A stretch of DNA of 64,000 nucleotides from Citrifermentans bremense (GTDB lineage Bacteria; Desulfobacterota; Desulfuromonadia; Geobacterales; Geobacteraceae). The number at the start of each line of letters is the position of its first letter. Position 1 is the first letter of the stretch. The notes below the pieces were generated by a model. That model was not told the origin of the DNA. It searched no databases and saw nothing but the letters and a program-made list of their open reading frames with translations. Location of the stretch: contig NZ_AP023213.1 of assembly GCF_014218275.1 (NCBI RefSeq), forward strand, positions 2,086,001 through 2,150,000, in the 5' to 3' direction. A program made the translations under genes and the position numbers. Below are positions 18,650 through 26,799 of the stretch, piece after piece.

Positions 18650-19252
18650 CTAAGCCACCTCCTCGTGCACCAGCAGCCGCGGATCGGACATGATCTTTCC
18701 CAGGTCCAGCAGGGCGAGCCGCTCCGGCGAGATCCCCGCCACGAACTCCTCCCGGATCCCGGTGAAGGTCTCCGGCGTCGGCTTGAGCGACCCCTTTGCG
18801 AGCTGCCGCATCCCCACGATGCCGTCCGCGAGGATTCCGAACTCCATGCTGCCGTTACTGACCACTATGACCCGGTTCAGGTCGGAGAGGCCGATGGCGG
18901 GGAGGTCGAAGAAGCGCCGCAGGTCGACGATGGAAACGATGCGGCCGCGCAGGTTGATGACCCCCAGCACGAACGGGGGGGTGCAAAAAAGCGGGGTGAA
19001 GTCGCCAAGCGGCAGCGTCTCCAGGACGAAAGAGGTCTCTACCGCGTAGCATTCGCCGGAAAGGACGAAGACAAGGAGGTCGAGGGTTTCGCCCGCGTCC
19101 CGGTCCGCTTCCCTTCTCTGCGCCAGAAGGCGTGCGCGCTCAAGGAGGATCGCCTGCTCCTTTTCCGGGGCGATGGCGCCGGCGCTCGCTGCGGAAAAGG
19201 CCGCCTCCTGGCGCCGGACCAGGTCCTTCCAGTCTATCTTGCAGGCTGCCAT
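18650..19252 (-). CDS. cheW: CheW-type coupling protein with N-terminal helical extension
   Basis: CheW couples receptors to CheA. Residues from about 57 form the CheW SH3-like fold (LLVFVLSGECYAVET, PFVLGVINLRGRIVSIVDLR, ILADGIVGM). The first 55 residues are an added charged helical stretch not found in minimal CheW proteins of about 150-160 residues. Its stop codon abuts the receptor start, so the pair is translationally coupled. It is one of two CheW proteins in the block; the other, shorter one opens the cluster. Different CheW proteins in one cluster may tune array composition (inference). Confidence 0.92.
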   Translation of the reverse strand: MAACKIDWKDLVRRQEAAFSAASAGAIAPEKEQAILLERARLLAQRREADRDAGETLDLLVFVLSGECYAVETSFVLETLPLGDFTPLFCTPPFVLGVINLRGRIVSIVDLRRFFDLPAIGLSDLNRVIVVSNGSMEFGILADGIVGMRQLAKGSLKPTPETFTGIREEFVAGISPERLALLDLGKIMSDPRLLVHEEVA

Positions 19253-19273
19253 GGCTGTTTCTCCTTAACTCAT

Positions 19274-20782
19274 CTAGACTCTTTGGCCCGGTTGCGCCCC
19301 GGCAGGCGGCCAGGCGATGTCCCTGATCAGCTGCATCAGCCTCCCCGCGGTCATCCCCTCGGCTTCAGGGAGCACCTCGTGGGGGTCGCGCTGCTGCAAA
19401 AGGCGCAGCGCGTTGGCGAAGCTCTGCTCGGCCTCTTTCTGTTCGCCGCGCTGCCGGCATAGGTTTCCCAGGGCAAACCAGGCGAGCAGAAAGTCGTGGT
19501 CGATGTAAAGCGCCTTTCTCAGCGCTCCCGCCGCCCCCTCCGCATCCCCAAGCTGCTCCAGGATGATGGACAAAAGGTAATGGTTGGGGGCGTTCAGCCG
19601 GTCCAGCGCGAGGGCTGCTTCACAGCATTCGCGCGCCGGCCCGAAAAGCCCGATGTCCGCGAAGGCGCGCGCCGCAAGCGCCAGCGCTTCCCCCTGTTCC
19701 GCACCCGCCGGGGCTAGCATCGCCGTCTGCGCCGCTTCCCGGTAGCGGCCGGCACGGTAAAGCGCCCGCGCCCGATGAAGCGGTGTCTTTGCTTCGGCCG
19801 CTTCCCCGGCTTCGGCTGTGGCGGTCTCTCTTTCCGGTTCCTCCTCGGGGTAAAGCGGGGAGGGGGGCACGAAAGCCCCGGATGCAGGAGCAGGTTGCGC
19901 CGGTGCCGGGATGGCGGGTGGCGCGGCAAATTCCGCCGGTCGCAACGGCTTCCTTTTATGCAGCACCAGGGCCCCGTCGCAGTGCAGGCAGGTGAACCCT
20001 TCCAGCGACTGGTGGTCCACCTCCGTCGGCCCGAGAAAGAGCCAGCCGTCGTCGTTTAGCGCCGCGTGCAGCCTCGCGACCGTCTCCCGGATCTGCTGGT
20101 CCTGAAAGTACAGCATCACGTTGCGGCAGAAGATGAAGTCCATCCCCTGGGCCAGGGACCAGGTCTCCTCGCCCGCGTCCACGAGGTTCAGGTGCTCGAA
20201 GCGCACCATGTCGCGTATATGCCGTGCGATCCGGAAGTTGCCGTCCGCAAGCGGGGTGAAGTACCCCATGAGCCAATCGGGGGCGTTTCTAAAGGACCAT
20301 TTGCTGTAGATTCCGCTACGGGCCCGCTTGAGCGCCTGCGGGTTGATGTCGGTCCCGAGCAGGGTCACCTTCCAGTCGGCCAGGTCGGCAAGGGCGCGGG
20401 TCAGGATGATGGCGATGGAGTAGGGCTCCTCCCCGGAGGAGCAGCCGGCGCTCCAGATCCTGATGGTTTTCTCCTCCCCCCTCGCCGCCAAAAGCTTCGG
20501 GAGCAACTGCTGCTCGAAGGCCCTGTAGCTTCTGGGATCCCTGAGGAAGTAGGTCTCGCCGATGGTGAGCGCCAGGGCCAGCGCCTTGGTCTGCTCCTTG
20601 GAGAGGGGCTGCGCCATGAGCCGGAGCAGGTAGCTGTCCAGATCCTGGCAACCTGCGCCCTCGGCCAGCGGCGCCATCTTCCGGGCCAACTCAGCGAGAC
20701 GCTCGGGTGGAAAGTGCAGCCCGAGTTTTTTGGAGACCAGATCGGCGAATTTCTTGAGCGCGTGGCGCTCATGCGCGCTCAC
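19274..20782 (-). CDS. cheR: Chemotaxis methyltransferase CheR fused to TPR repeats
   Basis: Residues 1-275 are a CheR glutamate methyltransferase: an N-terminal helical domain (KKFADLVSKKLGLHF), the SAM site IWSAGCSSGEEPYSIAI, and a later LLGTDINPQALKRARSGIY segment. An alanine/proline-rich linker (about 285-330) follows. The C-terminal part (about 340-470) contains TPR-like helical pairs (RARALYRAGRYREAAQTAM, NHYLLSIILEQLGDAEGA, WFALGNLCRQRGEQKEAEQS). CheR-TPR proteins are typical of chemosensory systems with alternative outputs. The GTG start overlaps the stop of the upstream cheW by GTGA. The TPR part may recruit CheR to the receptor, whose tail lacks the usual pentapeptide (inference). 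Confidence 0.92.
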   Translation of the reverse strand: MSAHERHALKKFADLVSKKLGLHFPPERLAELARKMAPLAEGAGCQDLDSYLLRLMAQPLSKEQTKALALALTIGETYFLRDPRSYRAFEQQLLPKLLAARGEEKTIRIWSAGCSSGEEPYSIAIILTRALADLADWKVTLLGTDINPQALKRARSGIYSKWSFRNAPDWLMGYFTPLADGNFRIARHIRDMVRFEHLNLVDAGEETWSLAQGMDFIFCRNVMLYFQDQQIRETVARLHAALNDDGWLFLGPTEVDHQSLEGFTCLHCDGALVLHKRKPLRPAEFAAPPAIPAPAQPAPASGAFVPPSPLYPEEEPERETATAEAGEAAEAKTPLHRARALYRAGRYREAAQTAMLAPAGAEQGEALALAARAFADIGLFGPARECCEAALALDRLNAPNHYLLSIILEQLGDAEGAAGALRKALYIDHDFLLAWFALGNLCRQRGEQKEAEQSFANALRLLQQRDPHEVLPEAEGMTAGRLMQLIRDIAWPPAGAQPGQRV

Positions 20783-21249
20783 GCGAGCGCCTCTGCTATC
20801 TGCAGCTCTTCATCGGGGAAGAGCAGGGTATCGAGGTCGTGGATCAGCACCAGCCCGTCGGCATGGCGGGTCACTCCGCAGAGATGGCCGGTCCCAGGGA
20901 CGATGGCTTCGGGCTTCACCACGGCTTCCGGGGACAGTCGCACTACCTCGTGGGTGCTGTCCACGGCGAGCGCCACCGGGAACTTCGCGGTGCGGGCGAC
21001 GAGGAACTGGTCGTCGCATCCGATGGGGCGCTCCGGCAGGCGAAAGCGTTTCCTTAAGTTGATGACGGGAATTATCTCCCCCTGAAGGTCCAGGACACCC
21101 AGTACGATTTCTGGGGCCTTGGGTAGGGGAGTGAGGGCCGCAGCGCGGACTACCCGGTCCACGGCGGCAAGCGGCAGCGCGTAGCGCTGACCGTCTAAGG
21201 CAAAGATGAGCAGGTGAGTTGGATCGATCGTTTCCTCCATTAAAAGCAC
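20779..21249 (-). CDS. cheW: CheW-type coupling protein
   Basis: This 156-residue minimal CheW domain protein has LIFALDGQRYALPLAAVDRV, then IVLGVLDLQGEIIPVINLRK and VDSTHEVVRL. It is the first gene of the minus-strand chemosensory run and is coupled to the CheR-TPR gene by a 4-base overlap. GTG 21249 begins the frame; ATG 21240 is an alternative, and neither has a strong ribosome site. The cluster promoter must lie in 21250-21567. Its role is to bridge the methyl-accepting protein and CheA, with the second CheW in the block as a partner or competitor. Confidence 0.92.
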   Translation of the reverse strand: MLLMEETIDPTHLLIFALDGQRYALPLAAVDRVVRAAALTPLPKAPEIVLGVLDLQGEIIPVINLRKRFRLPERPIGCDDQFLVARTAKFPVALAVDSTHEVVRLSPEAVVKPEAIVPGTGHLCGVTRHADGLVLIHDLDTLLFPDEELQIAEALA

Positions 21250-21567
21250 AACATGACGCCGCCCATTAATTTACCTCGTCAACGCGCCCTATTCAAGTCG
21301 TTAAATGCGCCACTGGCCTGTGATTGCGGTTTTTTTTGCGGTGTGGGGGCTTCTGCGCCCGCCATCGGCACATTGCCGCATGCGCCGGGTGGAAACGCAG
21401 CTCTAGAAGCGGCCGGAAAACCTCCCTTTTCGGGTCGGCTTGCAAATGGAAGTGTCATGGATAGTATTTGTGCTGCTTAATAGATCAACGGTTGTTTTTT
21501 CACACGTTGAGGGGGCGCGAAGCTCCATGGAGGCAAGAAGAAAAAACGGCGCGAAGGAGGAACCCGG
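21250..21567. other. Divergent intergenic region upstream of the chemosensory block
   Basis: This 318-base gap lies between the divergent cheW and small hypothetical genes and must hold both promoters. I see an AT-richer stretch near 21440-21520 and an isolated T8 run near 21330. I find no clear sigma-70 or sigma-54 pair, riboswitch or RNA gene. Confidence 0.4.
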
Positions 21568-21846
21568 ATGCATGAGATCGGTGACATGATCGCGGCAAGA
21601 GTCAAGGAAGCCCTCCCCGAAGCGAAGGTCGTCTGGGAAAGGGAACCTCCCCCCGGGGGGCTCCGTGGAGGGGTTCTGAGCGCGGAGCTGAAAAACAGGA
21701 AGTTGACCATGCAGTTCGAGGGGCCGGCGCACGAGGTGGCGGCCGAGAACCTGGAACCGTCCCTGGTGGAGCAGGTGGTCGACGATTTCCTCGACTTCTT
21801 CGCCAGGTCGATCTATCCCAAAGAGAAGTTCACCAGGATCATCTAG
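21568..21846 (+). CDS. Small hypothetical protein (92 aa)
   Basis: I do not recognise this gene. It has a strong AAGGAGG seven bases before ATG 21568, and a soluble 92-residue product with regular helix-strand alternation: an amphipathic N-terminal helix, a strand pair around VVWERE and LSAELKNRKLTMQFEG, and a C-terminal helix (VEQVVDDFLDFFARSIY). No signal peptide, membrane segment or metal motif is visible. It is divergent from the chemosensory block and converges on an acpH-like gene with 8 bases of overlap. The ribosome site and normal coding pattern support a real gene. Confidence 0.65.
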   Translation: MHEIGDMIAARVKEALPEAKVVWEREPPPGGLRGGVLSAELKNRKLTMQFEGPAHEVAAENLEPSLVEQVVDDFLDFFARSIYPKEKFTRII

Positions 21847-22426
21847 GGGGCGCGGTTCTGAGCCTCTCGGCGTAGGCCTCAACCGAGGGGAGGAAGCCCC
21901 GGAAATCCTCTTGCAATGTGAGGTAGTGGCGGGTAAGCTCCTCTCCGCCCCCGGAAAGCGGGTTGGACCTGGTGATCCTCCGGGACATGCGCGAGAGGGC
22001 TTTCCCCACTCCTTCCACGCTCAGGTACGAAGGGATCAGCTCCTCGAAGATGACCGGAACGAGGTCCCTAAGCCGCTCGGGAAGGTGGCGGCGGTTTTGC
22101 TCCACGGCGAGCCTTGCCCGCTCAAGGTAGCGCGGCAGCGGCTCCGCCGTCAGGCTCTCCCAGCCAGCGGCCAGGAAGTGATCGTAGTAGAGGTCGACCA
22201 GGATGCCGCGGTAGAGCCCGAAATGGGGCGAGAGGGTCTGCCTGCTGCGGGTGAAATGGAAGTCGTCCTGGGCGAAGGAGTCGATGCGCCGGTGCAGCTG
22301 GATGCCGCGGGCGAGGGGAGGGGGGAAGCGTCCATCCAGCGGCCCCTTTACGAAGTCGCCCATGAAGTTCCCGGTGAGGATGCCGGGATCGTCCCCGGAA
22401 AGGTAGAGGTGGAACAGGTAGTTCAT
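21839..22426 (-). CDS. acpH: Acyl carrier protein phosphodiesterase (DUF479)
   Basis: This 195-residue protein matches the AcpH/YajB family, which hydrolyses the 4'-phosphopantetheine group from holo-ACP. Conserved segments are MNYLFHLYLSGDDP at the start, LTGNFMGDFVKG, IQLHRRIDSFAQDD (histidine and acidic metal ligands) and ILVDLYYDHFLA. The HD-like arrangement of His and Asp fits the known metal-dependent mechanism. The open frame runs further upstream to 22840, but only from 22426 does the sequence match the family; the upstream part is antisense to the next gene. It is divergent from an ADP-ribosylglycohydrolase gene 45 bases away. Confidence 0.88.
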   Translation of the reverse strand: MNYLFHLYLSGDDPGILTGNFMGDFVKGPLDGRFPPPLARGIQLHRRIDSFAQDDFHFTRSRQTLSPHFGLYRGILVDLYYDHFLAAGWESLTAEPLPRYLERARLAVEQNRRHLPERLRDLVPVIFEELIPSYLSVEGVGKALSRMSRRITRSNPLSGGGEELTRHYLTLQEDFRGFLPSVEAYAERLRTAPPR

Positions 22427-22471
22427 GGCTTTGCATGATAACAGAAACGAAAGCGCCAGGGGGGCGAAAAG

Positions 22472-23278
22472 ATGCTGGGAACCCTTACCGGCGACATAGT
22501 CGGCTCCATCTACGAATGGAACAACATCAAGACCACGGAGTTTCCCCTGTTCCAGGAGCAGTGCCGCTTCACCGACGACTCGGTGCTGACGGTGGCGCTC
22601 GCCGAGGCGATCCTGACCGGCGAGGCGTACGCACAGGTGATGAGGCGTTATTGCCGCCGCTATCCGGACGCCGGGTACGGCAGGAATTTCCTCAACTGGG
22701 CGCAAAGCGACGACGCCCCCGCCTACTATAGCTATGGCAACGGCTCCGCCATGCGCATAAGCCCCGCCGGCTGGGCCTTCGACGACCTGGAACAGGTGCT
22801 GGAAAAGGCGAAGGAGTACAGCGCGGTAACCCACGACCACCCCGAAGGTGTGAAGGGGGCGCAGGCGACTGCCGCTGCGGTCTATCTCGCGCGCACGGGC
22901 GCGACGAAACGGGAGATCGCGGCCTTCGTGGCCGGGCGCTTCGGCTACGACCTTTCGCGCAGCTGCGACGAGATCCGCCCGGGGTACAGTTTCGACGTTT
23001 CCTGCCAGGGGACGGTGCCGCAGGCCCTGACCGCTTTCCTGGAATCCACCGACTTCGAGAGCGCCATCCGGCTCGCCATCTCGCTCGGCGGCGACTCCGA
23101 CACGCTCGCCGCCATCACAGGCGGCGTGGCCCAGGCCTACTACGGCGGGGTGCCCGCAGCCATCGCCCGCGAAACGCTGCGCTTTCTAGACGAGCCTTTG
23201 CGCAAGGTGACCCTGGAGTTCGAGGCGCGCTTTGTTTCGGGGAGGGGCGAACAAAAAAGGGGACAGGCTACCGTCTAG
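22472..23278 (+). CDS. ADP-ribosylglycohydrolase family protein
   Basis: This 268-residue all-helical enzyme of the DraG/ARH family removes ADP-ribose from proteins or small molecules. The metal-binding motifs are both present: the N-terminal GDIVGSIYEW and RFTDDSVLT, and the C-terminal LGGDSDTLAAITGGVAQAYYG. No dinitrogenase reductase ADP-ribosyltransferase (DraT) is nearby, so the substrate is open. The C-terminal residues QKRGQATV and the stop codon are encoded by the left part of a palindromic repeat at 23253-23299, so the tail probably arose by repeat insertion. It starts 45 bases from the divergent acpH gene. Confidence 0.88.
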   Translation: MLGTLTGDIVGSIYEWNNIKTTEFPLFQEQCRFTDDSVLTVALAEAILTGEAYAQVMRRYCRRYPDAGYGRNFLNWAQSDDAPAYYSYGNGSAMRISPAGWAFDDLEQVLEKAKEYSAVTHDHPEGVKGAQATAAAVYLARTGATKREIAAFVAGRFGYDLSRSCDEIRPGYSFDVSCQGTVPQALTAFLESTDFESAIRLAISLGGDSDTLAAITGGVAQAYYGGVPAAIARETLRFLDEPLRKVTLEFEARFVSGRGEQKRGQATV

Positions 23279-23299
23279 AAAAGTAGTCTGTCCCCTTTT
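23253..23299. repeat. GGGGACAG palindrome overlapping a gene end
   Basis: AAAAAAGGGGACAG at 23253-23266 is complementary to CTGTCCCCTTTT at 23288-23299, with 21 bases between. The arms form a hairpin ending in a T-run, so it can also act as a bidirectional terminator. The sequence AAAAGGGGACAGRCTA is typical of REP-like elements in many proteobacteria. Its left arm encodes the last residues of the ADP-ribosylglycohydrolase. Confidence 0.7.
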
Positions 23300-23322
23300 G
23301 CTCTCACCCTTCATGAAGGGCT

Positions 23323-23556
23323 CTACGCTCCGGCTTTTTCCCGCTCCCATTTCTGCACGGCAGACCGGTAGTCGTCCTGCATCTCGTCCCTTATCAGGTA
23401 CGTCGGCATGGCTTCGATCGAAGCTTCCTCGCCGTCGCTTTCCGAAAACTCCTCGGCGCTCTCGTCGAGGCAAGCCTCCGGCAAGGTGGCAGAGAGGAGC
23501 TCGATGATCTGGTCCAACCGGTTCAGCAGTTCCTTCTTGAAGGTCTCGTCGTCCAT
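23323..23556 (-). CDS. Small acidic hypothetical protein (77 aa)
   Basis: I do not recognise this family. The 77-residue product has an N-terminal amphipathic helix (ETFKKELLNRLDQIIELL), a strongly acidic middle (DESAEEFSESDGEEASIE) and a C-terminal segment ending in basic residues. It has no signal peptide or membrane helix. ATG 23556 is preceded on its strand by a GGGATGAGAA-like purine run. It stands alone between an ADP-ribosylglycohydrolase and a flavin reductase gene. The codon pattern looks normal for the region, so it is probably real. Confidence 0.55.
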   Translation of the reverse strand: MDDETFKKELLNRLDQIIELLSATLPEACLDESAEEFSESDGEEASIEAMPTYLIRDEMQDDYRSAVQKWEREKAGA

Positions 23557-23650
23557 GTTCTCATCCCTTGAGTGGAAGCTTGGAAGATTTCCGGAAACGA
23601 TTATACCGCATCACCCCGGCGCCTTCAGCGGAGACCGGTTCAGGTCCGTG

Positions 23651-24223
23651 TTACTTCATGAACTGCTTGCCGATCTCGAACCCCTGGCCGACGACGGCGC
23701 CCAGGCCGTAGTAGGCCCGGTTGGTCGGGCTGTAGACCAGCGGGAGCACCTTCGCAGGATCGACGTTCCCCTTGTCGTCCAGCACCTCCTCGTCGGCTTT
23801 TACGTCCACGATCTCCCCGATGAACTGGGTATGCACCCCGATCTCGACCACCTGCAGCAGGCGGCATTCGAGCACCAGGGGGAACTCGGCGACGTAAGGG
23901 GCGTCCACCAGGTCGCTTTTCACCGCAGTGAGCCCGGCGGCGGCGAACTTGTCAGCGCTGCGCCCAGAGGCGATGCCGGCGTAATCGGCTGCGGCGACGA
24001 AGGCCTGCGAGGGGATGTTGACCGTGAAGGCCTTGCGCTGCATGATGGCGTCGTAGCTGTGGCGCGATTTTCTAAGCGACACCGTGACCGCGGCCGGATC
24101 CGAGCTGCAGACCCCGCCCCAGGCGACCGTGGCGAGGTTTGCTTTCCCTTCCTGGTCGTAGCTCCCTACCAGCCAGACCGGCGTCGGCATGGCGTGGGTC
24201 CCTTTACCTAGACTCTTCTTCAT
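23651..24223 (-). CDS. Flavin reductase-like FMN-binding protein
   Basis: This 190-residue protein has the split-barrel FMN-binding fold of the flavin reductase (FlaRed) family. Typical motifs are MPTPVWLVGSYDQEGKANL at the front, then VCSSDPAAVTVSLRKSRHSY and AFTVNIPSQAFVAAADYAG, where the SP/DP and phosphate-binding residues lie. Such anaerobe proteins are often NAD(P)H-FMN reductases or electron carriers of uncertain partner. It starts ATG 24223 after a GGGGGG ribosome-like run and is followed, in the upstream direction, by a tautomerase gene 22 bases away on the same strand. The two are likely co-transcribed. Confidence 0.85.
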   Translation of the reverse strand: MKKSLGKGTHAMPTPVWLVGSYDQEGKANLATVAWGGVCSSDPAAVTVSLRKSRHSYDAIMQRKAFTVNIPSQAFVAAADYAGIASGRSADKFAAAGLTAVKSDLVDAPYVAEFPLVLECRLLQVVEIGVHTQFIGEIVDVKADEEVLDDKGNVDPAKVLPLVYSPTNRAYYGLGAVVGQGFEIGKQFMK

Positions 24224-24245
24224 AATCCCCCCTGTAGATCGGATG

Positions 24246-24437
24246 TTATTTCATGATGTCGGAGAGAAGCTTCCCGCCGACCCCGATGTTGTCCCGCTCC
24301 AGTTCGTGTATCAACACGATGAATTTGTCGGCGGGAATCTTCGTCACTGCCGCCGCCGCGTCGGTGAGGGCCCTGGTGAGTTCCGCCTTCTTCTCTTTGC
24401 CTTCCATTGCGCCCAGTTCTATGGTGATTACCGGCAT
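24246..24437 (-). CDS. 4-oxalocrotonate tautomerase-like protein (63 aa)
   Basis: This 63-residue subunit belongs to the tautomerase family. After removal of Met1 the N-terminal Pro (MPVITIEL) is the catalytic base. The chain then shows the beta-alpha-beta pattern with KAELTRALTDAAAAVTKIP and a strand FIVLIHEL. The C-terminus (DNIGVGGKLLSD) resembles the DmpI-like subgroup. The natural substrate is unknown; this group often converts enol to keto acids. It lies just upstream of a flavin reductase gene on the same strand, with AGGAGAG before its ATG. Confidence 0.85.
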   Translation of the reverse strand: MPVITIELGAMEGKEKKAELTRALTDAAAAVTKIPADKFIVLIHELERDNIGVGGKLLSDIMK

Positions 24438-24661
24438 GCTCTCCTCCTATCCTTGGTCCCGCTCCCTTCGATGCGAAGGAGCCGGGTGGGGGGCCACTCT
24501 AGCAAATATTCACCCGCACTTCAACCGCCGGACTCGGGTTCGAGCACGGTTAGGAACAGAGGCTTTGAACTGCGTTGAAGCGGGGTGAGGCCGAAGAATT
24601 GAGGCAGGCTGCGGGAAAAGCTGTGCTATACTGCCGGCGGTTGGAACTCAAATGGGGAAAG

Positions 24662-24985
24662 GTGCTCGTGGAGATAAGGGACGTCGACATAAAGGTGGAA
24701 TTTTACCGTGCCTCGGGGCCGGGGGGGCAGCACCGCAACACCACGGATTCCGCGGTGAGGATCCGGCACCTGCCGACCGGGGTTGTGGCACAGGCGAGCG
24801 AAAGCCGCTCCCAGTTCGAAAACCGCGAGAAAGCCATGGAGCGGCTGGCCGAATTGCTGCGCAGGCGGGAGCAAAAAGCGAAGAAACGCGTGGCGACCAA
24901 GGTGCCGCGCCGCGCCAAGGAGAAGCGCCTCACCCAGAAAAAGGCCCATTCGGACAAAAAGAAGCTACGCTCCTCCCTTGAGTGA
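24662..24985 (+). CDS. Peptide chain release factor-like (GGQ domain) protein
   Basis: The 107-residue product is a stand-alone RF-1 catalytic domain. The GGQ motif is intact in [19 protein letters not shown] and is followed by a lysine/arginine-rich helical tail ([16 protein letters not shown]). Proteins like this (ArfB/YaeJ or its paralogues) release peptides from stalled ribosomes by hydrolysing peptidyl-tRNA. No codon-recognition domain is present. I start at GTG 24662, with a GGGGAAA purine run just upstream; GTG 24668 and TTG 24641 are alternatives, and the longest frame from 24575 begins at a TTG without a ribosome site. It converges on the LysR gene with 21 bases of overlap. The ArfB assignment is not certain. 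Confidence 0.8.
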   Translation: MLVEIRDVDIKVEFYRASGPGGQHRNTTDSAVRIRHLPTGVVAQASESRSQFENREKAMERLAELLRRREQKAKKRVATKVPRRAKEKRLTQKKAHSDKKKLRSSLE

Positions 24986-25882
24986 GGCTTCGGCGTAGAT
25001 CTCCATCATGATCTCCTTGAAGGCGACCGCCGCAGGAGACAACTCCCTTCCTCGCCTTTCAACCAGGAAAAACTCCCTCTTGATCTCCACGTCAGCCACC
25101 GGCACCTGGATCAGCGCCCCCTGTTCCAGTTCGCGCTGCACCGACAGTGCCGAAACGTAGGAAACCCCGATCCCGGCCATCACGGCGCGCTTGACGGCCT
25201 CGTTGCTGCCCAAATGTACCGCGACCTTGAGTATCGCCGGGTCGATCCCCGCTTGCCGCAGCGCCTTCGAGACAGCTCTCCCCGTGCCAGATCCAGTCTC
25301 GCGCAGCACGAACGACTCCGCCAGGAGTTCTTCCTTGGTGATCCCGCTCATCCGGGCCCAGCGGTGCCCGGCCGGCGCGATCAGCACCAGTTCGTCCTGG
25401 GCCAGCGGCGTGAAGACGAGGCTTTCCTCCTCGAAGCGCCCTCCGACCACGCCGAACTCTATCTCTTCCGCCAGAAGCTTCCCCAAAACGTCGCGGCTGT
25501 CCCCTTGCAGGAGCACGATGGTCACGCCGGGAAAACGGCTGATCAGAAGCGGCAGCGCCGCGGGAATCATGTATTCGCCGGGGATGCTGCTCCCCGCGAT
25601 GGTCAGTTCGGCCTCCTCGATCCCCTTGAAGCGCGCGAGCGCCACCGGAATCTCCCTCGCGTACTCAACCAGCTTGCGCGCCCGCTCCAGGAGGATCTTC
25701 CCTCCCTCGGTGGGCAAGGCCCCCTTGCCGGTGCGGTCGAGTAGTTTCAGGCCGAATTCGCTTTCCAGTGCTGAGATGTGCTGGCTGACGGTGGATTGGG
25801 TGATGAAGGCCGCCTCGGCCCCCTTGGAGAAGCTGCCGCTCTCGGCAACCTTGATGAATACCTCCAGCTGTTTCAGGTTCAT
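24965..25882 (-). CDS. LysR-family transcriptional regulator
   Basis: This 305-residue LysR protein has an N-terminal winged helix-turn-helix ([20 protein letters not shown], then [19 protein letters not shown]) and a periplasmic-binding-like effector domain from about residue 90. It resembles the group sometimes called selenium metabolism-associated LysR regulators; that assignment is from memory of the family pattern and is not tested. I start at ATG 25882, preceded by GGAGGGAAGG, and not at the upstream codon 25894. It is divergent from the activase/double-cubane reductase genes, and a dyad at 25939-25956 lies between them. LysR regulators usually control the divergent neighbour, so this one probably governs those genes. 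Confidence 0.9.
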   Translation of the reverse strand: MNLKQLEVFIKVAESGSFSKGAEAAFITQSTVSQHISALESEFGLKLLDRTGKGALPTEGGKILLERARKLVEYAREIPVALARFKGIEEAELTIAGSSIPGEYMIPAALPLLISRFPGVTIVLLQGDSRDVLGKLLAEEIEFGVVGGRFEEESLVFTPLAQDELVLIAPAGHRWARMSGITKEELLAESFVLRETGSGTGRAVSKALRQAGIDPAILKVAVHLGSNEAVKRAVMAGIGVSYVSALSVQRELEQGALIQVPVADVEIKREFFLVERRGRELSPAAVAFKEIMMEIYAEASLKGGA

Positions 25883-25938
25883 CCTTCCCTCCATTAGAAA
25901 ATGCGATCCCAGGTATTCGTTTTATCGAATTTATCAAT

Positions 25939-25967
25939 TTGACTCCTGAGGGTCAATCGATTATTCA
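25939..25967 (+). promoter_or_regulatory. Candidate promoter and LysR operator dyad
   Basis: TTGACTCCTGAGGGTCAA at 25939-25956 is an imperfect dyad in the gap between lysR and the activase gene. The same TTGACT is a good -35 box, and 17 bases later TATTCA (25962-25967) could be a weak -10 box for the rightward genes. An operator over the -35 would suit a LysR regulator. Recognition is by eye only. Confidence 0.35.
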
Positions 25968-26025
25968 TTACAGGCTTTTGGCAAACTATTTAACTTGCTT
26001 CGGTAGAAGCAGCGAAGAGGCGGAC

Positions 26026-26799
26026 ATGCTCGCAGCAGGCATTGACATAGGTTCAACCGGTACCAAGGCCGTTCTTTTCGACGGCGAAGTGAGGGGCGTC
26101 TCTGTCGTCCCCACCGGATGGGACCCGAAGGGCGCCGGACTTTCCGCCTTGCGGCAAGCCCTCGACTGCGCCGGTGTCCCTGAAAGCGCGCTTAATTGCA
26201 TCGTCGGCACCGGCTACGGGCGCGTCTCGCTTCCGATTTTCGACAGGAAGGTAACCGAAATTACCTGCCATGCGCGGGGCGCCTACCATCTTTTCCCCGA
26301 TACCGGCACTCTCCTCGACATAGGCGGGCAGGACTGCAAGGTCATTTCTCTCGACGCGCATGGCGGGGTGGTCGACTTCGTCATGAACGACAAGTGCGCA
26401 GCTGGAACCGGCCGTTTTTTGCAGGTTATGGCGGGTGTGCTTGAAGTGACGCTTGAGGAAATGGGTCTGCTGGCGGTCGGCGCTGAGCCCGCCCCGATCT
26501 CCAGCATGTGCACAGTTTTCGCCGAATCGGAGATAGTCGGGCTCCTGGCCCAAGGGGTTGCCAAGGGAAGCATCGCCGCCGGCATCTTCGAGGCTATTTC
26601 CCGGCGCATGCAGGGGCTGGCCGGCAAGGTCCGCATTTCCAGCACAGTGACTTTCAGCGGAGGCGTGGCCCTCAACCCGCAGATCTGCCGGGTCATCGGC
26701 GCCGGTCTCGGTGTCGAGATGCGCGTCCCTGCAGCGCCACAGTTTGTCGGCGCGCTGGGAGCTGCACTCATCGGGTTTGAAGGAGACGCAGCATGCTAG
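26026..26799 (+). CDS. Acyl-CoA dehydratase activase-type ATPase (YjiL-like)
   Basis: This 257-residue BadF/BcrAD-type ATPase has the ASKHA fold. Motifs are phosphate-1 AGIDIGSTGTKAVLF, GTGYGR, phosphate-2 LDIGGQDCKV and MNDKCAAGTGRFLQ. Cysteines in NDKCAAG and SSMCTVFAESE match the ligands of the [4Fe-4S] cluster shared by the homodimer. Such activases use ATP to push low-potential electrons into a partner reductase. The partner is encoded next with overlap (ATGCTAG), so they form one unit. The start at 26026 matches the family length of about 255; the longer frame to 25939 covers the regulatory dyad. Confidence 0.9.
   Translation: MLAAGIDIGSTGTKAVLFDGEVRGVSVVPTGWDPKGAGLSALRQALDCAGVPESALNCIVGTGYGRVSLPIFDRKVTEITCHARGAYHLFPDTGTLLDIGGQDCKVISLDAHGGVVDFVMNDKCAAGTGRFLQVMAGVLEVTLEEMGLLAVGAEPAPISSMCTVFAESEIVGLLAQGVAKGSIAAGIFEAISRRMQGLAGKVRISSTVTFSGGVALNPQICRVIGAGLGVEMRVPAAPQFVGALGAALIGFEGDAAC

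Noticed and set aside
22427-22840. N-terminal extension of AcpH
   Set aside because: This stretch is antisense to the ADP-ribosylglycohydrolase and does not resemble the AcpH family.
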